Below are positions 11,276 through 18,850 of a stretch of 47,085 bases of DNA, in pieces (within the stretch, counting starts at the first letter, position 1; each line of letters begins with the position of its first letter). Under the pieces are notes generated by a model. That model was not told the origin of the DNA and did no database searches. It worked only from the letters and a program-made list of their open reading frames with translations. Origin of the DNA: Deltaproteobacteria bacterium (GTDB lineage: Bacteria; Desulfobacterota; Desulfuromonadia; Geobacterales; Geobacteraceae); NCBI GenBank assembly GCA_021847245.1, contig JAJZUC010000001.1, positions 1 to 47,085 on the forward strand, written 5' to 3'. The position numbers and the translations under genes were made by a program.

Positions 11276-11325
11276 ACCCGACCAACACCAACTTCAGCGT
11301 GGGTTTGGTGGTGCTGGTGAAATGA
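11269..11325 (+). pseudogene. Relic copy 1 of the unknown TNFSVG-type gene 3' end
   Basis: Translated on the plus strand this short stretch reads PVNPTNTNFSVGLVVLVK followed by TGA. It is plainly related to copy 2 (PTGTNFSVGMVVRVK plus stop, 12236-12361) and copy 3 (14842-14877). Only the last ~18 codons survive. I do not recognise the parent gene. Confidence 0.55.
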
Positions 11326-11385
11326 AGGGAAGGGTAAAGTCAAGCACCCTTGAGCTTGCTCTTTGCTAGTGGAAAGGAGGGGGGC

Positions 11386-11796
11386 TTATGGTGAGTCAAC
11401 GCTCTCCCCTGCGGGGGAAAGCTGGCGTTTCGGGAAATATCGCACACCGGGAAAACCGCTGAAATGCTCATCCTGGGTCCACAGGGTCGCATTGTGGAGC
11501 CGTGCCGTCGCCAAGATGATGCTGTCCGCCATGGGGAGTGCCAGTTCAAGGCTCGTTTTTGCCGCAATCATGGCCAGTGACGACGAAAGTTCGATGACCA
11601 GACCCTGCTGCATCAGAGCAGTTGCCTGCAACGCGGCATCCTCTCCGCGCTGACGGCAGACCACCTTGAAAACCTCGTAGATGGTGATGGAGGGGACGAC
11701 AAGGGCCGCCCTGTCTTTGAGAGGAGCGGCAAACTCGTTGGCATTGGGTCCGTCCGCAAAAAATCCGAGCCAGCCAGAGGAATCGACGACATTCAT
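11386..11796 (-). CDS. vapC: PIN-domain toxin VapC
   Basis: A 136-residue PIN ribonuclease, toxin of the pair with the AbrB-type antitoxin immediately upstream. The four acidic active-site residues are in place: Asp5 (NVVDSSGWL), Glu41 (TIYEVFK), Asp91 (LPMADSIILA) and Asp109 (LWTQDEHF). MADSIILATA followed by LWTQD is the usual PIN core. The start ATG overlaps the antitoxin stop by four bases, giving translational coupling. The C-terminus (SPAGESVDSP) is slightly longer than usual and low in complexity, perhaps read-through into recombined DNA. Predicted to cut RNA in the cytoplasm when the antitoxin is lost; the target is unknown. Confidence 0.88.
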   Translation of the reverse strand: MNVVDSSGWLGFFADGPNANEFAAPLKDRAALVVPSITIYEVFKVVCRQRGEDAALQATALMQQGLVIELSSSLAMIAAKTSLELALPMADSIILATARLHNATLWTQDEHFSGFPGVRYFPKRQLSPAGESVDSP

Positions 11797-11999
11797 ACCC
11801 GATCATTCTCCCGCTCGACAGTGGTGTCAATTCCCCTCAGGAATCCGCGCATCTCGGCGATCTCTCTCTCCGGAATGAGTTCTATTCGATTGCCGTAGGC
11901 TATAACCTGCATCTTCTGCCCGGCAACGAGGTGGAGCTTTTCCCGCACATCGCGGGGAATGACCACTTGAAATTTAGGTGAAATTTTTACCGCTTCCAT
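11793..11999 (-). CDS. vapB: AbrB/MazE-type antitoxin (VapB)
   Basis: A 68-residue antitoxin with the swapped-hairpin AbrB DNA-binding fold: VKISPKFQVVIPRDVREKL followed by AGQKMQVIAYGNRIELIP. The short acidic C-terminal tail (MRGFLRGIDTTVEREND) is the expected toxin-binding part. The start at 11999 is set by an excellent ribosome-binding site (GGGAGGAT seven bases away) and by the family motif beginning two residues later; the frame is open upstream to 12089 without support. It probably autorepresses its promoter at 12031-12059. Confidence 0.87.
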   Translation of the reverse strand: MEAVKISPKFQVVIPRDVREKLHLVAGQKMQVIAYGNRIELIPEREIAEMRGFLRGIDTTVERENDRV

Positions 12000-12030
12000 C
12001 ACATCCTCCCTATCGATAGCGCTTTGTCCA

Positions 12031-12059
12031 ACGATATATCCATCGATCTTAAACGTCAA
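12031..12059 (-). promoter_or_regulatory. Candidate promoter of the vapBC operon
   Basis: On the minus strand TTGACG (12059-12054), a 17-base spacer and TATCGT (12036-12031) lie some 30 bases before the vapB start. The spacer and -10 contain the self-complementary GGATATATCG stretch, a plausible site for AbrB-fold autorepression. Based on consensus match only. Confidence 0.4.
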
Positions 12060-12147
12060 GGAAGCAAAAACAAGAAGAGTTGCTGCCACACCCCGTGTGG
12101 CGCTTAATTCGAGTTAGCAATCAAGGCGAAATTAATTATATGTCGCT

Positions 12148-12207
12148 TGTAGGGGCAGGCCCCTGTGCCTGCCTGGATTTGGGCACCCACTGGGGGGTGC
12201 CCCTACA
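12148..12207. repeat. REP-like palindromic intergenic element
   Basis: TGTAGGGGCA at 12148-12157 is mirrored by TGCCCCTACA at 12198-12207. Inside, GGCAGGCCCCTGTGCCTGCC and GGGCACCCACTGGGGGGTGCCC form two further stem-loops. This layout is typical of dispersed REP/MITE-like palindromes found in many bacterial genomes. It lies between vapB and the second relic, in otherwise gene-free DNA. Confidence 0.65.
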
Positions 12208-12235
12208 GCCTCATCTTGAATGCAAACTGGAATAA

Positions 12236-12361
12236 TTAGGTGCCGCCTGCTCGGCGCCGGCGGGGTACGACCACTGCGTGACGGACGTGCGGTGGGTCAT
12301 GACCGGGTCCGAGCCGACCGGCACGAACTTCAGCGTGGGGATGGTGGTGAGGGTGAAGTAA
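12236..12361 (+). pseudogene. Relic copy 2 of the unknown TNFSVG-type gene 3' end
   Basis: The longest surviving copy: about 41 open codons from after a TAA at 12233 to TAA at 12359-12361. It includes AGYDHCVTDVRWVMTGSEP and then TGTNFSVGMVVRVK. There is no start codon or ribosome-binding site at its 5' end, so it is the 3' remnant of a larger gene. The ending of alternating small and hydrophobic residues suggests a beta-strand C-terminus. I do not recognise the parent. Confidence 0.55.
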
Positions 12362-12368
12362 GAAAGGT

Positions 12369-13706
12369 TCAGCTTCTGGTCTCATATGCACGACCAAGGA
12401 GCCACGAAAAAGCAGGAACAACAGCCACCGGCGCCGGGACGTCCTGCCTGCCGGGGGGCGCAAGGGTAATCAGGATCTGCCGTGCCTCTGGAAATGCGGA
12501 AGCGGCGGAGACGAGTGCCCGTACCTCTCGATCACGGGTATGCGGATCATCGAGATCGGCGCAGACTTGTATCAGCTCTTCCCGTCCGTCCCCATAACGG
12601 GCCAGAAAGTCCACTTCCAGGTCGTCGCCAGTTCGGACATAGGTGATCCTGGCGCCGCGACGTTCCAATTCCAGCATCACCACCGTCTCCAGGGCATGAC
12701 CCAGATTCGCCCGGCCCGTACGGTCGTACAGGGGGATCAGCCCGGGATCCACCGGGTAGGCCTTACGGGGGTTCGCCATCCGTTTGCGCTCGGAAGCCGC
12801 CTCCACCCAGAGCGGGCGCACCAAAAAGCAATCTTCAAGGTAGCCGAGAAGCTGATGGACCGTATCCTTGGCGATGGCTATCCCCTGGGACTTGAGGGCT
12901 GCGTAAAACCTCTCGGCGCTGAAACGGGACGCCGGATTGCCGAGCAGGTGCCGGACCAGCCAGCGGAGGCCGGCTATATTGCTCACCCCATACCGCTCTA
13001 CCACATCCCGCAATATCGCCACATCGACGTAATCCCGAAGCAGGCGCAGGCGAGTCTCTCCATCCACCCCCTGAACCTCGGGAAAACCGCCAACGGAGAG
13101 ATATTCGAGCAGCGCGTGCTCTAGCCGGGAGCGGTCAGGCGCCGACAGAAAATCGAGTGATGCGGGCAGATCATGGCCGTGGTGACGGAGGAACTCCAGA
13201 AAGCTGAAGGGATGAATCACCACCTCCCACTCTCGTCCGCGCAGGGCTGTGGCAATCTCACGGGAGAGGAGGTCCGCCGAAGAACCGCCGACGAACACTT
13301 CGACCTTCTCCGTGTCCAGAAGCCGGCGCACGAAGCGCTCCCAGCCGGGCACCACCTGGATTTCGTCGAAGCACCAGGTGACCGTCTCGGAGCCGCGTAA
13401 CGCCGGGAACCGGCGGTAATACTCGTCGATCACAAGGAGGAGATGCTCCGCCGAAAGCCCTGTCAGCCGCTCGTCTTCAAAGTTAAGGTAAGGCAAACGC
13501 TCGCGGCCGATCCCCTGCGCCAGGCGCTCCCTGCGTAACTGGTGGAGAAAGGTTGTCTTCCCGGCCCGACGCATCCCGATCACTGCGGTTACCTTACCCG
13601 GCAGGCTCACGCGCCCATAGACATGGCGTGGGGTACCCGAAGGGAGAGGCGAGGCAAGCGAGTCAGCAAGCTTTTCGGCCAGCAGTAAGCGGAACGATCT
13701 GTCCAT
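12369..13706 (-). CDS. AAA-family ATPase with DUF4143 domain
   Basis: A 445-residue P-loop ATPase of the archaeal-type AAA_14 plus DUF4143 family, common in accessory regions and often linked to toxin-antitoxin or defence genes. Visible features are Walker A GMRRAGKTTFLHQL (about residues 44-57), Walker B-like LLLVIDEY, the sensor segment TWCFDEIQVVPGWERFVRRL, and the C-terminal DUF4143 part with AVYPVDPGL-type and DFLARYGDGREELIQVC segments. The last resembles a restriction-nuclease-like fold. The start at 13706 is an ATG. The 5' region carries an inverted repeat that may be an operator. It stands alone, divergent from the terminator at 13784. The biological role of the family is not established. 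Confidence 0.82.
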   Translation of the reverse strand: MDRSFRLLLAEKLADSLASPLPSGTPRHVYGRVSLPGKVTAVIGMRRAGKTTFLHQLRRERLAQGIGRERLPYLNFEDERLTGLSAEHLLLVIDEYYRRFPALRGSETVTWCFDEIQVVPGWERFVRRLLDTEKVEVFVGGSSADLLSREIATALRGREWEVVIHPFSFLEFLRHHGHDLPASLDFLSAPDRSRLEHALLEYLSVGGFPEVQGVDGETRLRLLRDYVDVAILRDVVERYGVSNIAGLRWLVRHLLGNPASRFSAERFYAALKSQGIAIAKDTVHQLLGYLEDCFLVRPLWVEAASERKRMANPRKAYPVDPGLIPLYDRTGRANLGHALETVVMLELERRGARITYVRTGDDLEVDFLARYGDGREELIQVCADLDDPHTRDREVRALVSAASAFPEARQILITLAPPGRQDVPAPVAVVPAFSWLLGRAYETRS

Positions 13707-13727
13707 AGCAAAATTTTATACTTTATT

Positions 13728-13768
13728 TAAGGAGAGTTGCAATACATTTTCTCCTTATCAAAAGGAGA
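13728..13768. promoter_or_regulatory. Inverted repeat, candidate operator of the AAA ATPase gene
   Basis: TAAGGAGA (13728-13735) and TCTCCTTA (13750-13757) form a perfect 8-base inverted repeat with a 14-base spacer. A third half-site, AAAAGGAGA, follows at 13760-13768. It lies 20-60 bases upstream of the ATPase start, in AT-rich DNA where a promoter is expected. The centre-to-centre spacing of about 22 bases (two helical turns) suits a dimeric repressor. The binder is unknown. Confidence 0.45.
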
Positions 13769-13783
13769 CAATTTCGAGCTAAG

Positions 13784-13820
13784 AAAAGAGGGTGAGAACC
13801 ATCGGTTCTCACCCTCTTTT
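13784..13820. terminator. Bidirectional rho-independent terminator
   Basis: A perfect 17-base inverted repeat (13784-13800 and 13804-13820) with a three-base loop, flanked by AAAA on the left and TTTT on the right arm end, so it can act on both strands. It lies about 100 bases downstream of the MNT-HEPN operon and would end that transcript. It also insulates the ATPase promoter region. Confidence 0.8.
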
Positions 13821-13883
13821 CAGCCGGTGGAATAACTGACAAATGTGGCTTAATGGCATTGAGCTCCCGCCGGTCAGGGCGGT

Positions 13884-13897
13884 CATTTGCGTCTCCT
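13884..13897 (-). repeat. Duplicated start region of the MNT gene
   Basis: Fourteen bases, CATTTGCGTCTCCT, are identical to the ribosome-binding site and start codon of the nucleotidyltransferase gene (14622-14635), and the next ~20 bases are similar. Read on the minus strand it offers AGGAGACGCAA plus ATG opening a 25-codon frame to about 13809 with no recognisable product. It is probably a relic of another TA-type gene start. Confidence 0.4.
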
Positions 13898-13921
13898 CCA
13901 GGCCAACACGATCAGAGGGAA

Positions 13922-14314
13922 TTAGTTTTCGAGGTGGTCGCGGACCGTCTTGGCGATATTTAAGGCGGCAGCATGGGCCTGTTCTGCCGTTTCTTTCGTG
14001 TAACTGGTCGGCCAGTGGACGGGGTAACGGGTTTCAATGTAGGCCGCATTGAGGAGAATGCAATCCTCCTTGAGTCCCGCGAACGCTGACTCATGGGCGG
14101 AACAGGTTTTCAGAAGACGCACAAGGTCGTGAACCTTGTCGAAGGCAAGTCCTTTGCCGATGATGTACGCCTTCAGATACTTCTCAGCCGCCTGCTGGAA
14201 ATGGAAGCAGATCTGGGAAAAGAATTCGCTTCCTTCCCAAAGATTGGCTTCGGCGAAGCGGAAGTCCTCATCTGCCTTGTCCAGCCATTCTTTAACAATT
14301 GAGGGGTCAGCCAT
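13922..14314 (-). CDS. HEPN-domain protein, toxin component of an MNT-HEPN pair
   Basis: A 130-residue all-helical HEPN protein, second gene of an MNT-HEPN toxin-antitoxin pair. The pattern fits: WLDKADEDFRFAEANL at the N-terminus, then FHFQQAAEKYLKAYI, HDLVRLLK, and TRYPVHW near residue 98, the position of the conserved RxxxH-type element of such proteins. HEPN proteins are typically RNases, or are inactivated by AMPylation by their MNT partner. The ATG at 14314 overlaps the MNT gene by eight bases and has AAGGT upstream; the longer frame to 14500 runs antiparallel in codon sense to MNT and is not supported. The length is usual for the family. Confidence 0.85.
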   Translation of the reverse strand: MADPSIVKEWLDKADEDFRFAEANLWEGSEFFSQICFHFQQAAEKYLKAYIIGKGLAFDKVHDLVRLLKTCSAHESAFAGLKEDCILLNAAYIETRYPVHWPTSYTKETAEQAHAAALNIAKTVRDHLEN

Positions 14315-14624
14315 GAAGTAGCTTACCTTCTTTGAAGACGCTGACAACAAATGGATCGCCAAGTGAGAGTCGCTCGGCAACTTCCGCTGGACGGTAGACG
14401 ATATAATCAACCGGCAGGTCGGTATCCATAAGCCTATAGAGTTGACGAATCCGCTCGGCACCAAGGTGGGGGACGTCATCCTTGACAATGAACAGGTCAA
14501 CGTCGTTCACCTCGGCATCGTCCCGAGCGGCTGATCCGAATAAAACAACCTTCTCAGGGGCATACTTTGCCACGAGCTGCTGCATAAGGCTTTCTATGTG
14601 CAGTGTAATTTCCTGGCGTGTCAT
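14307..14624 (-). CDS. Minimal nucleotidyltransferase (MNT), antitoxin partner of HEPN
   Basis: A 105-residue nucleotidyltransferase of the pol-beta superfamily, first gene of the MNT-HEPN pair. The catalytic motif is complete: LFGSAARDDAEVNDVDLFIV, that is GSxAR followed by the DxD-type VDL, with a third acidic position at VDYIVY. In characterised pairs the MNT AMPylates the HEPN toxin near its active site. The start at 14624 is chosen because GGAG lies seven bases upstream; the frame extends seven codons further without support. The same 5' sequence is partly duplicated at 13884-13897. Confidence 0.87.
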   Translation of the reverse strand: MTRQEITLHIESLMQQLVAKYAPEKVVLFGSAARDDAEVNDVDLFIVKDDVPHLGAERIRQLYRLMDTDLPVDYIVYRPAEVAERLSLGDPFVVSVFKEGKLLHG

Positions 14625-14661
14625 TTGCGTCTCCTGCCGGCTCACATGATTCGACAGGGAA

Positions 14662-14670
14662 ACTATAACA
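14662..14670 (-). promoter_or_regulatory. Candidate extended -10 promoter of the MNT-HEPN operon
   Basis: On the minus strand TGTTATAGT (14670-14662) is an extended -10 element, about 38 bases before the MNT start. No good -35 is visible. Consensus match only. Confidence 0.35.
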
Positions 14671-15031
14671 GGCGACTTGGCGAAAATCTAATGGAAAAGA
14701 GGGATGAAGGAGGTGCAACGTTCGAGTTCTGCCTGAAATTGCCGATATGAGCTATCAGCCGCCGCAGAACGTAATCTTTCTCAGGAAGGTGGCTACATGC
14801 CGACCGGCTGCTGTGTGACCGTGTGAAACGGACCATGGCCGGAAGCATGCCGACGGGCACGAACTTCGATGTGGGGGCAGGCGGTGAATGTGAGGCACGG
14901 CCCGCAGAACAGCTCCCGGGGTATTCTTCTTGCTCATTTGTCAATTGGTTCTCTATGCGTTGTTTTTTTAGCCGGTTACAAGGCGAAACAGCAGGGAAGA
15001 AACAAGGTAAGCGCGGAGGAGTGACGTCCGT
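14671..15031. other. Gene-free scar region with relic copy 3
   Basis: About 360 bases between the MNT promoter and the next gene. The plus strand at 14842-14877 reads GSMPTGTNFDVG, related to relic copies 1 and 2; upstream codons (LCDRVKRTM) line up with HCVTDVRWVM of copy 2. After NFDVG the similarity is lost, so this copy is the most decayed. Apart from that I see no gene, RNA or clear terminator. Confidence 0.5.
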
Positions 15032-16876
15032 TCAGCTCAGCCCCTTCCGGATCTGGTAGAGCCCCTCCATCTCCAGCTCGTTCAGCTCGAAGTACTCGCG
15101 CTCCAGCTCCTCCACGTAGAAGCGGTCGAGGCCGGAGTTTTCCAGGAAGTCCTCGCGCAGGGCGGTGTCGCGGTCGGCGATGATGCGGGGGAGGAGGCTG
15201 TGGAGATAGATCGCCTCTTTCTTGATGGTGAGGATCGTCTCGGCGAAGAGCCGGTCCGGAATATCGCCGCGGAGCACCTTGCGGTGGCGCAGGTCGTCGC
15301 CCACCTCGCGTTTGAGGGCCTCCTGGTCGGCCTTGGTGGCGTACTTGGAGTAGAAGTTCCTGATCCGGTCCCGTACCTGCGCCAGCAGGGTGATGGCGAG
15401 GCGCTCTTCCCGGTCGATGGCCTGCAGCTGCTCCAGGAGGTCCGCGACGGTGAGCCGGTTCTCCTCGATGAGCCGCAGTCCGTTCATGAGGGTTGTTACC
15501 TTCTGCCGACCGTATTTCCCCAGGTACTTGTTTTCCAGAAGCCCCGCGAAGAAGAGTTCCCCGAAGAGCCCCGGCCGCAGACTTTCGAAGGCGGCACGGT
15601 TGCCGATGAGGCTGCGCACCATCTCTTCGGTGACCCGCACGGTTTCCATGAAGGCAAGCTGGTTGATTGCCTGGGAGGTGGCATCGTAACGGTCGAAGTA
15701 GGTGATGATCTGGGAAAACCCCTCCAGCAGCGAGATGTCGGCGCCGTCGCGGATCTTCTCGTCGCACGCCTTGCTGGCGTCGAGGAGGATCTCCTCGAAG
15801 GTGTGGTCACGGTCCTCGGCGGCCCGTTTCTTGGCGAAGAGGAGCTTCACGGCATCCTCCCGGTCGATGACGCTCTCGATCTCCCGTTCTCCCAGGAAAA
15901 GCCCCGCTAGCACCTGGCGGGTTTCGGCGATGTAGTCGCGCTCCTCCGGCCCCACGAGCTTCTTCTCTTCCTTGAGCGCTTCGTCGAGGGCGTAGAAGAG
16001 GGCGCCGGGGATCTTGTTGCGGACCGAGAGGGTCTTGAGCCTCGTGAGCCGGGCGTTTTCCAGGCTGGAGATTTCCCCCCGGCGCTGGCAGTCGATCAGG
16101 ATGTTGCGGTACTCGTCGACGATCCGGCGGTTCGCCGGGTGCTTGTACATGACGTCGATGCGGATCCGCTCCTGCTGGTAACGGTCGATGCCGTGGCGGG
16201 CGGCGATCTCGGTGAGCAGGGCGAAATCGCCGTCGGGAATCTTCTTGTTCTTGAAGTAGAGCCGGCGGAAGGTCTCGTAATATTCGCGGTGAGGGGTGTT
16301 GATCAGCTTGAAGAGGAAGAAGAGCGTCTTCGGATCGTCGAGTAGTCCGAGCACCTCGCCGATGAGGGTGTTTTCGTCCTGGTTTCCCACGGCCGGCGAG
16401 CGCTTGAGCGCCTTGCCGATTGCGCGGATGAGGGCCTCCTGCTGGGCCGGCAGGTCGCGGGGGAAGCGGGGGGAGGAGAGGAAGAAGAAATAGTTGACGA
16501 CGGCGTTCCCCTCGAAAAATATCTTTTCGAAGCCGATCTCTCCCCCGGTATGCTCGCTGAAGTGGAGGGTTGCCCCCTCGTCACCGGTGTGGGCGCCGTA
16601 GACGATCAGGCGGTTGATGACGTCGGCCTTGGCGAGATCGGCCAGGGGTTGGTCGACGCCGAACATGTATTCGCAGAAGGAGCCGCCGTTCCCCGCATGG
16701 CGGATTCCCGTCGGGCTGATGACGAATTCGTTCCCGGGGGAGAAAAAGCGGAGCTCCGCCCCGGAACCTTCCGCGGCGTTGAAGAAATAGCGCTGGTGGG
16801 CATCCTCCCCCGCCACGATGGCGTAGTACTCGAACCGGTCGAAGATCTGGCCATGAAGGCGGATGTCCTTGTGCAT
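15032..16876 (-). CDS. Conserved Geobacter-type protein of unknown function (TIGR04442-like)
   Basis: A 614-residue soluble protein with no signal peptide or membrane segment. The N-terminal ~140 residues (HKDIRLHGQIFDRFEYYAIV, then repeated phenylalanine-rich strands) look like a beta-rich domain. The rest is strongly helical and charged, with no catalytic motif I recognise. From memory it resembles the Geobacter family annotated as TIGR04442, whose function is unknown; I hold that name loosely. The start is an ATG with only a weak ribosome-binding site. It is followed at 66 bases upstream by the MBL-fold gene on the same strand, so both may form one transcript beginning near 17700. Confidence 0.6.
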   Translation of the reverse strand: MHKDIRLHGQIFDRFEYYAIVAGEDAHQRYFFNAAEGSGAELRFFSPGNEFVISPTGIRHAGNGGSFCEYMFGVDQPLADLAKADVINRLIVYGAHTGDEGATLHFSEHTGGEIGFEKIFFEGNAVVNYFFFLSSPRFPRDLPAQQEALIRAIGKALKRSPAVGNQDENTLIGEVLGLLDDPKTLFFLFKLINTPHREYYETFRRLYFKNKKIPDGDFALLTEIAARHGIDRYQQERIRIDVMYKHPANRRIVDEYRNILIDCQRRGEISSLENARLTRLKTLSVRNKIPGALFYALDEALKEEKKLVGPEERDYIAETRQVLAGLFLGEREIESVIDREDAVKLLFAKKRAAEDRDHTFEEILLDASKACDEKIRDGADISLLEGFSQIITYFDRYDATSQAINQLAFMETVRVTEEMVRSLIGNRAAFESLRPGLFGELFFAGLLENKYLGKYGRQKVTTLMNGLRLIEENRLTVADLLEQLQAIDREERLAITLLAQVRDRIRNFYSKYATKADQEALKREVGDDLRHRKVLRGDIPDRLFAETILTIKKEAIYLHSLLPRIIADRDTALREDFLENSGLDRFYVEELEREYFELNELEMEGLYQIRKGLS

Positions 16877-16942
16877 GGGGCCCCGGGTGAAAACGAAATT
16901 TTGTTCCTTATAGCGACAACGGGCCGCTTTTTCAAGAGGATG

Positions 16943-17698
16943 CTACACGAGCAGTTCCATTCCGTCGTACGCGAGCTCCACTCCGGCCGGAAGCCGGTCC
17001 CCGTCGGCATGGGAGACCTCGTGGGTGAGGTGGGTGAGCACGGCGCGCCGGGGCTGCAGGCGCTTCACCACGCCGAGGGCCCCCTCGATGTTGAAGTGGT
17101 TCTCGTGGGGGGTGTAGCGAAGCCCGTCGATGATGAGGAGATCGAGCCCCTCCAGCAGCGCGAAGGACGATTCGGGAATGCGGCTGCAGTCGGTGAGGTA
17201 GGCGGCCGCGCCGATCCGGTATCCCGTGGCCGACATCGTCCCGTGGTAGAGGTGGATCGGCATGATCCTGCGGCCGAAGAGCGCAAACGGCTCATGGATC
17301 ACGTGGGGTTCGAGAAGCGGCGCATAGCCCGGCACCTCGTGCCCCCGGAAGATGTAGGAGAAGTTGCGCCGCACCGCCTTCATGGTTTCGCTGCTGCCGT
17401 AGCACGGGACGACCCGGCGGTGGATGAAGTGGAACCCCCGCAGGTCGTCGATGCCGTTGATGTGGTCGGCGTGGGGGTGGGTGAGGAGAACGGCGTCGAT
17501 ATGGGGGATGCGGTGGCGAAGCGCCTGGCGGCGCAGGTCGGGAGAGGTGTCGATCAGGAGGTACTTCCCCTCGATCTCGATCAGGAGGGAGGCTCGCGTC
17601 CGCTTGTCGTGCGGGTCGGTGGACGAGCAGACGGGGCAGTGGCAGCCGACCATCGGGATGCCGGTGGAGGTGCCGCTGCCGAGGATGGTGATCTTCAT
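16943..17698 (-). CDS. MBL-fold metallo-hydrolase (PhnP/lipoyl-transferase-like subgroup)
   Basis: A 251-residue metallo-beta-lactamase-fold hydrolase. The metal motif HPHADH is at residues 74-79, with further ligands expected in LTHLTHE near 222 and in DCSR. The N-terminal GSGTSTGIPMVGCHCPVC with paired cysteines is typical of the PhnP-like branch, which hydrolyses cyclic phosphodiesters. The exact substrate is not readable and no phn genes are nearby. The ATG at 17698 is followed directly by KITILGSGTS, the family start. It shares strand and close spacing with the conserved protein downstream. Confidence 0.85.
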   Translation of the reverse strand: MKITILGSGTSTGIPMVGCHCPVCSSTDPHDKRTRASLLIEIEGKYLLIDTSPDLRRQALRHRIPHIDAVLLTHPHADHINGIDDLRGFHFIHRRVVPCYGSSETMKAVRRNFSYIFRGHEVPGYAPLLEPHVIHEPFALFGRRIMPIHLYHGTMSATGYRIGAAAYLTDCSRIPESSFALLEGLDLLIIDGLRYTPHENHFNIEGALGVVKRLQPRRAVLTHLTHEVSHADGDRLPAGVELAYDGMELLV

Positions 17699-17823
17699 GG
17701 TGGTTCCCCTCGAAATATCGGCAAAAATAGCATGGACGGAAGCGACCGTGCAAGGTCTTTGTCCTTGCGCCGGGCCGGTGCTCCGCGTTAGTATCGCCGG
17801 CGCGAAAGGAGAGTTTCCGGCCG

Positions 17824-18846
17824 ATGAACGCAGCCCTGATCACCCCCTTTTACCATCCCCCCGTGCGGGGCAATGCGGTCACGGTCGACCGGATCGCACG
17901 GCACCTCGCCGCTGCCGGCTGCGCGACGCGGGTCCACGCCCTCGATGCCACCCTCGCCGAAGAGGTCCTGCGGGAGGTGCGGCACTCCCCGCCGGATATC
18001 ATCCACGCCTTCCATGCCTACCTGGGGGGGCGGGTTGCCCGGGAGGCCGCGCGGGAAGCGGGTGTCCCGTACGTGGTCACCCTCACCGGCTCCGATGTCT
18101 ACGAGGCCCTGGAGGACGGGCGCCGCGCGGATACCCTTGAGGTGCTGCGCGACGCCGCCGCCATCGTCGCCTTTCACAAATGCGTCAGGTGCCGGCTCTC
18201 CGACCACCATCCGTCCCTCGCCGGCAAGACTGTCGTCATTCCCCAGGGGGTGGAGCTGCCGGGAGAACAGTTCCAGTGGGGGGCGGAGCGTTTCGAAGGC
18301 GGTGAGTTCGTCTTCTTCCTTCCGGCGGGGATCCGTCCGGTGAAGAACGTGACGTTTCCCCTCGCCCCCCTGGCGGAACTCCACCGGGAAGCGCCGCAGG
18401 TGAGACTCCTCGTCGCGGGACCGATCCTCGACCTGGCCTACAGCACCCGGGCGTTGTCGGAGATCGGGCGCAACCCCTTCGCCCGCTATCTCGGCGAGGT
18501 CGGCCGCGATGCCATCGGGGCGCTCTACCGCCGGGCCGATGTGGTGCTCAATACCTCGCAGTTCGAGGGGGGGATGGCCAACAGCGTGCTGGAGGCGCTG
18601 GCCTTCGGCAAGCCGGTGCTGGCGTCCTTCATCGACGGCAACATCTCGGTGGTCAAGGAGGGGAAGACGGGGCTTCTCTACCGCGGGGAGGCCGAGTTCC
18701 TGGAAAAGGCGCGAATGCTGGTGCGGGATGAAAGCCTGCGGCGGCACCTGGGGGGCAACGGCAGGGAGCTCGTGCGCGAACGGTACGCCCCGGGCCGGGA
18801 GGCGGCGGCGTACGAGGCGCTCTATCGGACGGTGATCGAGGGGTAA
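17824..18846 (+). CDS. Glycosyltransferase family 4 protein
   Basis: A 340-residue GT-B retaining glycosyltransferase. The N-terminal half has the acceptor-side pattern NAALITPFYHPPVRGNA and a Rossmann-like DIIHAFHAY. The C-terminal half has the nucleotide-sugar signature: AGIRPVKN, YRRADVVLNTSQFEGGMANS and EALAFGKPVLAS, the EGGMANSVLE stretch giving the paired glutamates of GT4. It would transfer a sugar in cell-surface polysaccharide or glycolipid synthesis; donor and acceptor are unknown. It is divergent from the MBL gene and ends four bases before the converging receiver gene. Confidence 0.82.
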   Translation: MNAALITPFYHPPVRGNAVTVDRIARHLAAAGCATRVHALDATLAEEVLREVRHSPPDIIHAFHAYLGGRVAREAAREAGVPYVVTLTGSDVYEALEDGRRADTLEVLRDAAAIVAFHKCVRCRLSDHHPSLAGKTVVIPQGVELPGEQFQWGAERFEGGEFVFFLPAGIRPVKNVTFPLAPLAELHREAPQVRLLVAGPILDLAYSTRALSEIGRNPFARYLGEVGRDAIGALYRRADVVLNTSQFEGGMANSVLEALAFGKPVLASFIDGNISVVKEGKTGLLYRGEAEFLEKARMLVRDESLRRHLGGNGRELVRERYAPGREAAAYEALYRTVIEG

Positions 18847-18850
18847 GGGG

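Noticed and set aside
11046-11291. 81-codon minus-strand frame overlapping the DUF4143 relic
   Set aside because: Wrong frame; the relic similarity is in the frame ending at 11066.
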